Shown one piece after another: positions 1 to 10,148 of a stretch of DNA of 64,000 nt. The translations under genes and the position numbers were made by a program. This stretch comes from Ashinkailepas kermadecensis (lineage: Eukaryota > Arthropoda > Thecostraca > Neolepadidae). The notes under the pieces are model-generated. The model was not told the DNA's origin. It ran no database searches and saw nothing but the letters and a program-made list of their open reading frames with translations. The stretch spans positions 451,501 to 515,500 of the forward strand of contig JAOTOM010005146.1 in the NCBI GenBank assembly GCA_034440615.1, given 5' to 3'. The stretch's first letter is position 1; each line of letters begins with the position of its first letter.

Positions 1-109
1 TCAATATCTGTCTCGGCCAAGTAATGTGCCTTACATATGACCAACATGAAATAACATTCTCCGTGTTAACGTGTTCGGTGTCCGTTATCCAGGAGCCCGT
101 GCACATGCA
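1..109. other. 5' flank, nothing recognised
   Basis: No open frame with domain features, no repeat and no RNA-gene pattern was seen here. Confidence 0.5.
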
Positions 110-196
110 TTGTACATACCATGTACCTTCATGCATTTGAGTGCATTTGAGTGCATTTGAGTGCAATGCATTTGAATGTATGCAAATCATTTGCAT
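110..196. promoter_or_regulatory. GTGCATTTGA repeats ending in two facing octamer motifs
   Basis: Three GTGCATTTGA-like units are followed by ATGCAAATCATTTGCAT (180-196), in which two POU octamers face each other with one base between them. POU-family dimers are known to bind paired octamers. The site is almost 3 kb upstream of exon 1, so a regulatory role is only a suggestion. Confidence 0.25.
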
Positions 197-199
197 AAA

Positions 200-1820
200 G
201 CGACGCCCCTGCTCCTAATCATCCGTGCAGTCAAGCTGAGTCGGTTGGTACAGTTCATTGTCAGACATGACTTTGTATCAAGGAAAACTGGACGTACCGG
301 CATGCCCCTGAAATCTTCTTCAAAATTGCGCAACTTCCTTCATTTCTGACGCCGAGCCCAGCGTCATGGGTGATGCCTGTGTAGCGACGAAACAGCTACT
401 GGGTTCACCCAGAGCCACTGCTTCTGGTCATGCTGTGGCACGAAAGCGCATCAATAAGCCAGGGAGCTGTTATTGCCGTGCTGCGATGTAGGTAGCAAAT
501 ACCTGTGTCTAAATGTCACTTGTTTACATGTCCTATGAGCATATAATTCATGCCAAGCACCGGCCAGGGATTAAATCCAAACCAACTGCGTTCTTTTTAT
601 ATAGCGATTCAGAAACACATCGGCTTGAACCGACATGTTGTTTTACGCAACGGGTGTAGCTTTTTCTTTAAATGTTTTTGGGAGGGCACTCCGCCCCCCA
701 CCCAACACACAACCCGCAATGTTGGCTTTGCTCTCCCAATAATTTAAACTTTTTATCACGGGACCCAATGTGGTATTCCCCCAATCCATCTGGGCCCGCC
801 CATTGCCTTCATGTATTGTGCCCTCCCAATATTTTTCAGAAGCTTACACCTATGCCTCTGAGGGAGGCATGACCATTTCTGTCCCCTTGGATCCGCTGCT
901 GCTTGAAGTGCACAATCTCCTCTCCTCCCAACGGATTTTCAGCCAAGGACGCCCTTGTCCGAGAAAAAAGACGTACCTTCAGTATACTCCAGTTGACCCC
1001 CCCCCGCTCATCGACTCTCCGCCCCACCAAGCACCCCTCGGAGGAAATGGGCCCCCACCCCCACACACAATGCAAGTTGCTGGATCCGCTCTTGTACCGT
1101 GTAGAGGTCACGTCCTGCTCCGGAGTCCAGTCTCCCAGTCTCCTCTGTGGTCCTCGGCTCTAGTGTGTTATATAGTGTGTTAGGGACGATTCTTGTAACT
1201 GACTGTAGTCGCTGCCATTACAGCCCTTAAATTACACCGGGCCCTTGCCCGCCAGGGGAGGGGGAACTAAGTGTCCTCGTCTATTCCTCACGATCCCAGC
1301 CAGAAGTTGTAGCAAAGCGTTTTGAACGTTGTAGGTTGCTATCAATGTCATACTTGTTTGCATTAAACGGGGGAAGCTTTGGAGTCTTCACACCCGCAGC
1401 TGTCTTAATGCACTTATTTGGGTGAGCTCACGCTGCATTTGACTCGCTTTTGTATTTCGCGTTGTATGTCCCTTTTCTTCTCCATTCGCGTTCATTCTCT
1501 TTCCCTTTGCTTCTCTTTTCACTGTCGTTATCTTTCCACTCCACTTTCTTATCTGTCCACTTGCTAGGTAGCAGACTGCGGCGCTGTGTGCCGCGCTCAA
1601 CTGCTTATTCTAAATATCTTTCCTCGTCCTGTTACGGTGGCGAGTTATGTTCGAACTGAAACACGCTGCACATTCGATGATTTCGTATATTAGCTTCCTG
1701 CATGCAGTAAATTGTTGCTTTTCTCAATTCAGCTGCAATATAGTCTCCCATCCTAATGACCTCGAAGGGATATGGAGAAAATATAAAGATGAAAACTGCA
1801 GTCACCAATATAATCAATCT
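200..1820. other. Non-coding 5' flank with a dispersed repeat
   Basis: I see no exon with domain character. Short open frames on both strands have low-complexity composition. Around 735-870 the sequence matches the reverse complement of 18605-18715 (shared strings such as CCCAATCCAT, GGGCCCGCCCATTGCCT and TTCAGAA), so it is a dispersed repeat family. The remainder is unexplained. Confidence 0.5.
735..870 (+). repeat. Dispersed repeat, copy 1 (inverse of 18605-18715)
   Basis: The stretch aligns by eye with the complement of 18605-18715: CCCAATCCAT then TGGGCCCGCCCATTGCCT then CATG, followed by a run ending in TCAGAA and GCCTCTG in both. The element type is unknown; no terminal repeats were seen. 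Confidence 0.5.
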
Positions 1821-1824
1821 GAAT

Positions 1825-2064
1825 CCCGGGCGGATCCAGGAATTTCCATGAGGTGGGGGGAAGAGGACAACTGTTTTGAGGGGCGTTATTTTCTCTAAAG
1901 GGAGACACGACGAGAGTTCCTGGATGGGCGCCTTCGGCTGAAAAATTGGCTGAGCAGGCATTCGAGTCTGCTTGGTGGGGCGACTTTTCTCGATCAGAGA
2001 GGTGGCACCATGCCATTGGGGGCACATGTCCCAATGCCTCTTCCTGGCTGCATCCGCTTCTGAT
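1825..2064. mobile_element. Short MITE-like element with GGCGGATCCAGG terminus
   Basis: The left end is GGGCGGATCCAGGAA. The right end, GCTGCATCCGCT, read on the other strand, begins AGCGGATGCAG, an imperfect terminal inverted repeat. The interior contains GCCATTGGGGGCACATG, also seen near 42930. The same GGGCGGATCCAGGAAT start recurs at about 63699, and a related end bounds the element at 48068-48689. No transposase is encoded. Target duplications are unclear. Confidence 0.45.
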
Positions 2065-2440
2065 CTGAACGATCCCCCAGTTCATGAAAATAGCAAGTAA
2101 TTGCCAAAACTATTCAACGACAAAGAATATTCCACTAACTCGCTTATCACAAGGTATAAGTCGAAGGGTTCCTTCTGAAACATTTCGGAGACAAAATACC
2201 CTGCGATTGTCGTATTAATAAGTTATTTCATCGAACTGCATTACCGGACATGACGCTACAACACGCACCAACTTTGATACGCCAGATTTAGAATCCTCTT
2301 GGTGTGCTTGGGTGTGTAATAGCGGTATTGAGCTGGCCTCAAGTCGATGAACACACCTCGATTCCGAGCTTCAGGCTGTCGCTTGTATCGTTAGCTTTCT
2401 TTATGGCGATTGAATACTGGGAATAACAATAGCGGAATGC
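2065..2440. other. Non-coding flank, nothing recognised
   Basis: No domain-bearing frame, tandem repeat or RNA-gene pattern was seen. Confidence 0.5.
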
Positions 2441-2889
2441 GTGCCGACGGCCACCCGCGTCGGTCGGCACCGTCGCCCGTTACTCTGTTACTGCGTGCCG
2501 ACGGCCACCCGCGTCGGTCGGCACCGTCGCCCGTTACTCTGTTACTGCGTGCCGACGGCCACCCGCGTCGGTCGGCACCGTCGCCTGTTACTCTGTTGCC
2601 GACGGCCACCCGCGTCGGTCGGCACCGTCGCCTGTTACTCTGTTGCCGACGGCCACCCGCGTCGGTCGGCACCGTCGCCTGTTACTCTGTTGCCGACGGC
2701 CACCCGCGTCGGTCGGCACCGTCGCCTGTTACTTTGTTGCCGACGGCCACCCGCGTCGGTCGGCACCGTCGCCCGTTACTCTGTTGCCGACGGCCACCCG
2801 CGTCGGTCGGCACCGTCGCCCGTTACTCTGTTACTGCGTGCCGACGGCCACCCGCGTCGGTCGGCACCGTCGCCCGTTACTCTGTTACT
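2441..2889. repeat. GC-rich minisatellite of 47-54 bp units, hairpin-prone
   Basis: About nine units occur, the longer form starting GTGCCGACGGCCACC and ending in GTTACTGC, the shorter lacking seven bases. Each unit carries GTGCCGAC and its complement GTCGGCAC about 14 bases apart and could form a hairpin. The array ends 235 bases before the start codon of the gene, so it may lie in the promoter or 5' UTR. Long open frames across it in several frames are products of the repeat. Confidence 0.9.
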
Positions 2890-3123
2890 TGCAACTACAC
2901 GTCAACAGCTCTTGGTCTTCACGATGGCCGGTAATGTTTACTGGTCTCCTAGGCACGGCCGACGTGGACCAATGCCGTGCCGCCTGAAGGAGCGTCGCTG
3001 CTGCAATTCGCCCCCTGAGTCGGCGGTCAGCGGCCGGGTCGACACCACAGGGTCGGTCGCGGCACGACCAGGCAGCTCCCAGGCAGCTCCTAGGCCAGCC
3101 GGGCCCACTCCGGTCAGCCAACC

Positions 3124-3148
3124 ATGACCTCCAACACCATAGTTCTGG
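3124..3148 (+). CDS. Exon 1: start codon and n-region of signal peptide
   Basis: The ATG lies in a fair context with A at -3 and encodes MTSNTIVL plus the first base of a codon, followed at once by the donor GTGAGT (phase 1). Exon 2 opens with two bases that complete the codon as Val and continue into VTVTVAALVV, so the join gives a typical signal peptide: short polar start, a hydrophobic core of about 16 residues, and a likely cleavage near the TAGDTS stretch. I chose this start because it is the only nearby ATG that reaches a phase-1 donor and yields a secretion signal matching exon 2. The 5' UTR is probably the GC-rich stretch just upstream. Intron 1 is about 12 kb. RNA evidence would settle whether another first exon exists. 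Confidence 0.7.
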
Positions 3149-4686
3149 GTGAGTGAAGCGGCCCATGGGAGGTCATGTCTGCTTGACGGTATGCATTCCA
3201 GTCTTGGTGTCAGTACTCTGTAACTGAATGGCATTCCAAACCCTGAAGGCTCTGTGTCAAAAAGTAACAATAGCCTGACGTTATACAGGCATTGGCCTCT
3301 AATGTTAACAGTCATTAACTTCTAATATGAATATAGAAGTCAAAGGATACAGGTGATGTCAGATCTGCACCCCACAGATGTAGTCAGATGCATACATCCG
3401 AGATTGGGCGTTACAAAGATGTCATAGAAAGCGATGACAAGAAGACGAAGAAAGAAGACAAGGAAATTCTGTCCTACGACTTTTGATCGCTTCACACCCT
3501 CGCCGGGTCGAGGGAGGGGATTGGGCGATACATACTTTATACCCTTTGATCTGTTTGATCGTAATTTATCGATCGTAATGGTTATTGACCTGGGACGATG
3601 GTAATTGTTGCGCCATTGATGTTAAGAAACGAAATTCAGATCGTGCTGTACTTTCATTAAGACGTACAACATATTCTCATAATCATAGTTAAGGTCAAGG
3701 TTGCTGACCTGAGGTCAGGTCAATTTCGGCGCTTTTCTCCCATTCAGTGGCGAAAAGTGAATTTGGGGGTATTTTTTTGCACGAGGAAATGATGAAGAGC
3801 ATGTAATATGTGTGACAAATCAATGACAACGTTATGTCAAGCATCATATATATTCTACTATCTGTCTACATACCTCTATATATCTGCACAATGCAATCTT
3901 ATGCAGAATGTTGCTGTACCTCGAAAATATTTGAGTTAGGTGCCAGCGCCGTCTACGTTGTACGATATAACCATGACCAACCGGTAACCTGAGATGACCT
4001 GGCCTCGTGTAATAAGATATTTTTTTACCTGATTTGACCTTTCCATTGCATTACTTTTCAAGCAGTGTGCACTTAGGCGAAGGCTGAAGTCATCACTTAT
4101 CAATCTACACATTGTCCCAGCGTGACCTAGGGTAAGGTCACGGGATCAGAGGCTGGATAGCTTACAAAGATACTTCAGCATAATGTGAGCTTTTCTTGGA
4201 GCATGTTTTACTTCAAAAGTGACGTACCGTTGTTATTGACGCTTGAACCTATTCACCTCTACTATTTATCTCATTAACTTCAGACAACCCCACACCACCG
4301 CTGGTCACTATGCCACAGTATAGTGTAGCCAGGGCTGGAGGAAGGGTTTCAATTGACCCATTCGTCAGAAGCAAATAAAAGGTTTTTGTATTAAAACACG
4401 TGGTACGATCTGTCAACTCGCGAAATTACTGAGTGTCTTTTTATCCATCGCCATTCCCCTCTTCCTTGGCATGAAAACCGTGGCCACGTCGTTGCTCTGG
4501 AACTTAAATTGTCGGTCGCCCGAACCATTTCAGCCCTCCATTGTATGCCATGGCAAAAGGAGCAGCTGTGCCGAGTAGAACTGAAGTACTGTTTAACCTT
4601 GATTTCAAGTCTCGCATTAGCCACACCAGTGCGGTAAGCCTTATTCTCCCACGAATCTAACCTTATATCACTTTGCATACGTGTAT
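3149..4686 (+). other. Start of intron 1 with scattered AGGTCA-type motifs
   Basis: No coding signal. TGACCTGAGGTCA occurs near 3705 and again near 41321 in intron 8, with many single AGGTCA/TGACCT copies around both (3680-4140 and 41010-41515). The two regions are probably copies of one old dispersed repeat. Confidence 0.45.
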
Positions 4687-4689
4687 ATT

Positions 4690-4998
<309 letters not shown>

Positions 4999-5244
4999 CG
5001 TGAGAACACAGAGCAATGGGAGCATAACTTTATTAGCAACGTTTCGGCTCACGCCTTTCTCAAGCTATGAACGAATTACAGGCATGTGAATATTTAGCAC
5101 TTGTCTTTCTTCCCCTTCCCTCTTCAAACACAGGTCACGAGACATAAATCAAACAGCACTTCGCATGCATTGACATCGAATAAACCAGGTAGTGAAAAAC
5201 AGTATATTGGAAACGACCACATAAATACGACAGTGATGTTTAGC

Positions 5245-5960
5245 CTATCCTATTTCGACATGTACCACGATCAGTTCCGCTACAATACTTGCTATTTTGA
5301 AACTACCAGAACCACCATTGATAGTCTCACGTGTGGCAATATACGAGGATTCCACCGTCTTCCGACACCCCTTCCCAAGTTCACCACTGAGAACAGATGT
5401 TCCTTTCCAATTTGGGAGATGGCCTTCTTCATCGGCACGCACCACCATAGCATTAGAAAGTCTATGGTATCTGAGGTCTGAACGATGTGGTCCCCAATTC
5501 TAGCCATTATCTCCCGCCCCATTTCCTCATAGTAGCTTTTTTCCACATCCTCCTACGCAAGGAATTTTGTAGACTATGCTTTTTTCATTCACATTGCGGA
5601 CCCCTTTCTTGACTATGTCTTTGATTTTGACCCCTGCTCGGAGGCTGATGTTAATTTTGTATTTTGTGAATCGGGAGATGGTGACAGCTCCCTGTGATTC
5701 CGGTACTGATGTGGACCTTTTTTGTCAAAAATCGTTGCGTGGCCTATTTCATGCACATCACCTTTTCCCCTTTTTGGCGCAACTTCACTATCCGACCCTC
5801 TGGATATTTCAGCAACTTGAAAGACTCCTTGGCGAAAGACAATTCTTCTGTGAGGCACTCAGGACTGCAGATTATATAAGCCCTTAAGAAAACAAACCAT
5901 TAGGACCCCTGTTTTTGTTTCATGGCTGTGACCCGAGAAGTAGTGCAAAATATCATTTTT
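5245..5960 (-). pseudogene. Penelope-like GIY-YIG endonuclease region (copy A)
   Basis: On the minus strand, across two frames, can be read IVYKIPCVGGCGKKYYEE, then REIMARIGDH, HADEEGHLPNW and SSYIATRETING. This is the conserved order of the Penelope-type GIY-YIG nuclease with its Cys-rich insert (family knowledge). At least one frameshift lies between the parts, so no functional enzyme is encoded. Confidence 0.75.
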
Positions 5961-6038
5961 GTTAGTGGACTTTCTGTACACTGAAAATGTGCATCTGCTG
6001 TTACAGCGTTTGATCAGTGTGTCCAAGAAAGGAATCTC

Positions 6039-7451
6039 ATAAAGTCATAAATTCATAAAGTGTTAAAGCTTAATGAGAGCCACAGTGGCCCACCTGGGTT
6101 AAGCCTATCTAGAAAAGATACTAGAAAAGTACATGCTTACACCCCAATCAATCCATTATCTCAAGTTCCTAGGGAGCTATATATCCCAGCCTATCTAGCA
6201 CCATTCACCTGATATTGCATTACACACTCCTCAACAATTACAAACTACTCCAATCATGCCCATTGTGCTACCATAGCCAATCTCATCAGTATCACATCCC
6301 GAAGGAAGGTGCTGAATCCACTGCTAGGTATACCCTGTATAAAGTCATAAAGTGCTTAGATTTAATAAGCGACACAAGGGCCCATCCAGCTAAGTCTGTA
6401 AATGGAAGATACCATAAGCCCGGTAAAAAGACCCACCACAACCATCACCACATCCTAAGGAAACCATCCACCAACATCCCACACACCTATCAATGCCTAT
6501 CTACCCTAGGTATCCAGCCCTATTCCCTTGATCCCTCTTAACACATGTGGATCGAATGCGTTACCGATAATTTTCAAACTACATCCATGCCTGCTTAAAC
6601 GGGTCTGTGCCGTGCACACTTACTTAGCATAAATCTCACCCCATCCATCACCCATCAGAACCTAAAAACAAGATTTTCATGTCTAAAAAATTTGTCCACC
6701 CTACTTTTAAATACATTTAATGAGGAACTCCCACAACATCAGCAGGCAGCCTATTCAACTGATTAACAACCCTTTGACGGAAGACCTGTGGTCGTTTAAC
6801 TGTCCTACACCTCAACTTGTCTAACCTGAATTGATGACCCCTATGTGATGCTCTAAACTGAAGATCGTCATTCAAATTGACTTGATCTAGTCCTTTAACA
6901 AGTTGGTACATTTCAATCATGTCCCACCTGAATCTCCTATACTTGAGTGCTACAAGCATTTCTCCATATTCTAAGTTACCTATTCCACTGATGAGTCTAG
7001 TTGCTTTGTGCTGCACTCTTTCCAACATATCTATATCCTTTTTCTAGGTAGGGGCTCCATGTGTGTACAGAATATTCCAAGTGGGGTCGCACGTATGCTA
7101 AGTACAGTTTTTTTTTCATGACTTCCTTGCTCTTATATCTCACACTTCTATTAATGAGTCCCAGCATTCTAAGTGCCCTGTTCCTACCTGAGATGCATTG
7201 TTTTTCTGCGTTAAGATCTTTTGAAACCAGCACACCTAATTCTCTTTCCTCTTCAATAACATCCAGTTCCCTCCCTCCCATTGCAAACCTGAAAGTCTCA
7301 GCTCCAGACCCCAGATGCATAACCTTACACTTATCATAGTTAAAAGACATCTGCCATTGATCAGCCCACTTTTTAGGTCCTCCGAGTCTAGGTGAATATT
7401 ACTAGATTGATTACTACTGTTTACCACTCCTACCAGATTGATGTCATCATG
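6039..7451 (-). mobile_element. 5'-truncated CR1/L2-like LINE nested in Penelope-like copy A
   Basis: The insertion splits copy A. ATCTC flanks both ends (6034-6038 and 7452-7456), consistent with a short target duplication. The minus strand encodes the C-terminal part of a LINE reverse transcriptase: SFNYDKCKVMHLGSG, VSKDLNAEKQC, YLAYVRPHLEYSVHTWSPYL, then in another frame ERVQHKATRLISGIGNLEY and QRVVNQLNRLPADVV. The 3' end (6039-6700) seems to hold two related tails, each with CATAAAGT-type repeats, so two insertions may be stacked. Confidence 0.75.
6717..7350 (-). pseudogene. LINE reverse transcriptase C-terminal fragment, frameshifted
   Basis: Two minus-strand frames meet near 7020: 6997-7350 holds CKVMHLG and LVRPHLEY-type motifs (here YVRPHLEY), and 6717-7028 holds the ERVQ..ATRLI and F.QRVVN.WN.LP-type end. 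This order is typical of CR1/L2-related LINEs. The catalytic motifs A-C are absent because of 5' truncation. Confidence 0.75.
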
Positions 7452-7485
7452 ATCTCGGCCTCATTATCTTGATCTTTTTCTTTTT

Positions 7486-8025
7486 CTAACGTGAATTGAA
7501 TCGATGTACAGCGTTAATATTTGTGTTTACCGCATCCAGATCAGTATCTTGATCAACAATCACCAATACGTCATCTAAGTGTCTCAGCCAAAGGGAGTTG
7601 GGACCAACCGTAGATCTGAAATTGACCGCCTCGAGGGTTTCCATAAACAAACATTCCAGATCAGGACTCAATGGCGATCCCACGGTGAGGCCGTTGACTT
7701 GACGATATTCATCCCCCTGAAACTGTTGTGCTCCAAATTCCACACATATGCGCACGAGCTGCATGAAATAACTCTTGGGAACTGGAAGATCCAATTTATT
7801 TGACTTGTCTAAGGCCCTAGAAACCGCTTCCACGGCTCCCCCGACAGGGACATTCGTGAACAAGGATTTCATGTCAACGCTTGCCAGTTTTTTGCTGGTG
7901 AAGACTATCTCTCGGATTCCACCTAGTAAGTTGCCTGAATTCCTTAGGTGGCTGTCGCTTAACTGCCCTAGCATTTCTGACAAAGGTTTTGCTAGTTTTT
8001 TTTCTCGCCAGCTTACCTGGAGCAC
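7486..8025 (-). pseudogene. Penelope-like reverse transcriptase fragment (copy A)
   Basis: An open stretch of about 179 codons includes KKLASVDMKSLFTNVPV (motif A region, catalytic Asp), QVNGLTVGSPLSP (motif B) and WLRHLDDVLVIVD (motif C, LDD in place of the more usual YVDD). The frame ends where the nested LINE entered. The polymerase is the catalytic core of Penelope-like retroelements, which prime reverse transcription from nicked or telomeric DNA. Confidence 0.8.
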
Positions 8026-8104
8026 TTCCTATGCCTGAAACAATTGGACGCATGGGTACTAGACGCATGGATTTTCTCAGGATGGAGCGAGCTTTCTTCT
8101 GAAA

Positions 8105-8641
8105 TTGGACACTCTATTTCCGTGCATTCAATTTCTATCAGACTGTATCTCCGAACAAGTCCTACCAAGATCTGCACCAGCACAACTTCATTCGGTGGGT
8201 CATTCATTCTTTGCCTGTGCTCGGGCATATCTGAAGGAAGGGATTGCCGACTTAAGAAACCATCGTCGAGTGTTTGAGAGCCGCATCAATGGGGTTCATC
8301 TTCCACACCATCTAGTGGTAAGATTGCAGCGTCAGAACTCTGAACGAAAACGTAACCACCAGACCAAGCTGGTACGTTTCATGGAAAGCAGCCCATGGAA
8401 ACACACTGGTAACCGTGACTTGATTACAAACCTTTCGGATCGCGATCTAACTTCGATAGAAACAGAATCCTTATTATTCGGCCTCAATTTCGCTGTCAGA
8501 TCCCACAAACAAGGCTACCTGGAATCCGTAACTCGCAACCAGTGGTATTCCGACAGTGACATCGACAAGGGTTTCATCCGAGGACTCACCACCTGTTGTT
8601 CGGCGTTGTCCGCCACAAGACAGCCATCCCTCCCACGATGA
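8105..8641 (+). pseudogene. Penelope-like N-terminal region (copy B)
   Basis: An open frame of about 178 codons with basic character ends NLSDRDLTSIETESL..FGLNFAV..., a pattern found upstream of the RT core in Penelope-like proteins. Downstream frames (8641-9346) are broken, so this is a remnant. Confidence 0.6.
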
Positions 8642-9345
8642 TATTTGAAAGCTCTGAAAGATCTCGGCAATGACCATCAGATACTAATAACAAGAGCAGA
8701 CAAGGGCAGAGGAGTGATAATTATAAACTAAAGTGACTATGTGTCAAAAACTGAGTGCTCTTCTACACGATGCGGTGACATACCAATCGGTAGCAATAGG
8801 AAGTGCACAGAAAGAGAGTGTCCAGTTTCAGAAGAAAGCTCGCTTCATCCTGACAGAATCCGTGAAAGTAAAAGGACTTGTACACCTAATAGAAGAGTCC
8901 CCAAGGACGCCTTCCATGAGAGAACTGCCAAAACTCACAAATCTGATGCGTCCAATTGTTTCAGGCATAGGAAATGCTCCACATAAGCTGGCGAGAAAAA
9001 ACTAGCAAAACCTTTGTCAGAAATGCTAGGGCAGATACGTGATAGCCACCTAAGGAATTCAGGCGACTTGCTAGGTAGAATCCGAGAGATAGACTTCACC
9101 AGCAAAAAGCTGGCAAGCTTTGACGTGAAATCATTGTTCACGAATGTCCTTATCGGGGAGCCATAGAAACGGTTTCTAGGGCCTAAGACAAGTCAAATAT
9201 ATTGGAGCTTCCAGTTCCCAAGAGTCATTTCATACAGCTCGTGCGTATATGTGTGGAATTTGGAGCACTACAGTTTCAGGGGGATGAATATCGTCAAATT
9301 AACGGCCTCACCATGGGCTCACCATTGAGTCCTGTTCTGGCATGA

Positions 9346-9696
9346 TTGTTTATGGAAATCCTTGAGGTGGACATTTTCAAATCTATGACTGGCCCCAACT
9401 CCCTTTGGCTGAAATGTGTAGATGACGTATTGGTGATTGTTGATCAAGATACTGATCTCGATGCGGTCAACACAAATATTAACGCTGTACATCCATCGAT
9501 TCAATTCACGTTAGAAAAAGAAAATGATCACGACAATGAGGCCGAGATTCCTTTCTTTGACACAATGATCAAACGCTGTAACAGCAGATGCACATTTTCA
9601 TTGTACAGAAAGCCCACTAACAAAAACGATATTTTGCACTACTTCTCGGGTCACAGCCATGAAACAAAAACAGAGTTCCTAATGGGTTTTTCTTAA
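9346..9696 (+). pseudogene. Penelope-like RT palm/thumb fragment (copy B)
   Basis: The 116-codon frame has KCVDDVLVIVDQ (motif C, VDD), IPFFDTMIKR and CTFSLYRKPTN, the classical order after the active site in this class. It ends in a stop at the point where copy A would continue towards the nuclease. Confidence 0.75.
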
Positions 9697-9800
9697 GGGC
9701 TTATAGAATCTGCAGTCCTGAGTGCCTCACATAATAATTGTCTTTCATCAAGGAGTTTTTCAAGTAATATTTTATTTTAAATACTTTAATGTATATATGC

Positions 9801-9821
9801 ATATATATATATATATATATA
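9801..9821. repeat. (AT)n tract at left edge of LTR element
   Basis: A short AT run directly precedes the left LTR. ATATA (9817-9821) matches the five bases after the right LTR (14415-14419) and could be the target duplication, though the simple sequence makes this unprovable. Confidence 0.8.
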
Positions 9822-10127
9822 TGTAGTTCACGAAAAGAAAACTTTGATGCCAGGAGCGTGTATTGCGCAGCGCTCGGCGGTAACCAGACTGCCCCGGCAC
9901 AGCCCACACCCTCCCAGCTCAACTCGACACCGTTCCCGCGTTTCCGACACCCCCGATCGCTGATTGGCCCATCCCGCACACGCCCCACCACGCCACGTAT
10001 CCGGCCGGCCCGTCCCGGTCACGAGGTCGCCGTACTGGCTGACTCACCTGCCGACATCCCCCACGCGGTGGCCAGTGCCACCGCGTGGGGCCAGTGCCAG
10101 TGCCACCTCGCATGCAATCTCACTACA
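9822..10127 (-). repeat. 3' LTR of the gypsy-type element
   Basis: The 306-bp left copy reads TGTAGTGAGATT at its start on the minus strand and ends GTGAACTACA. It is almost identical to the right copy at 14109-14414, which indicates a recent insertion. Confidence 0.93.
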
Positions 10128-10135
10128 CCCCCCCC
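10128..10135 (-). other. Polypurine tract of the LTR element
   Basis: Eight consecutive C on the + strand, G on the element strand, lie directly beside the 3' LTR. This is the expected place for the plus-strand primer in reverse transcription. Confidence 0.75.
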
Positions 10136-10148
10136 ATGATCTCAAACA

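Larger units (their letters stand above)
8057..9780 (+). mobile_element. Penelope-like element copy B (plus strand), truncated
   Basis: Copy B sits head to head with copy A. The upstream part (8105-8641) encodes the N-terminal region, including NLSDRDLTSIETESL and GLNFAV, a conserved stretch of the class. The RT region follows with stops. The end of the RT (9346-9696) reads KCVDDVLVIVDQDT, HPSIQFTLEKEND and FSLYRKPTNKNDIL. The nuclease domain is missing: similarity to copy A stops near 9770, just before a TA tract and the LTR element. Confidence 0.82.
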
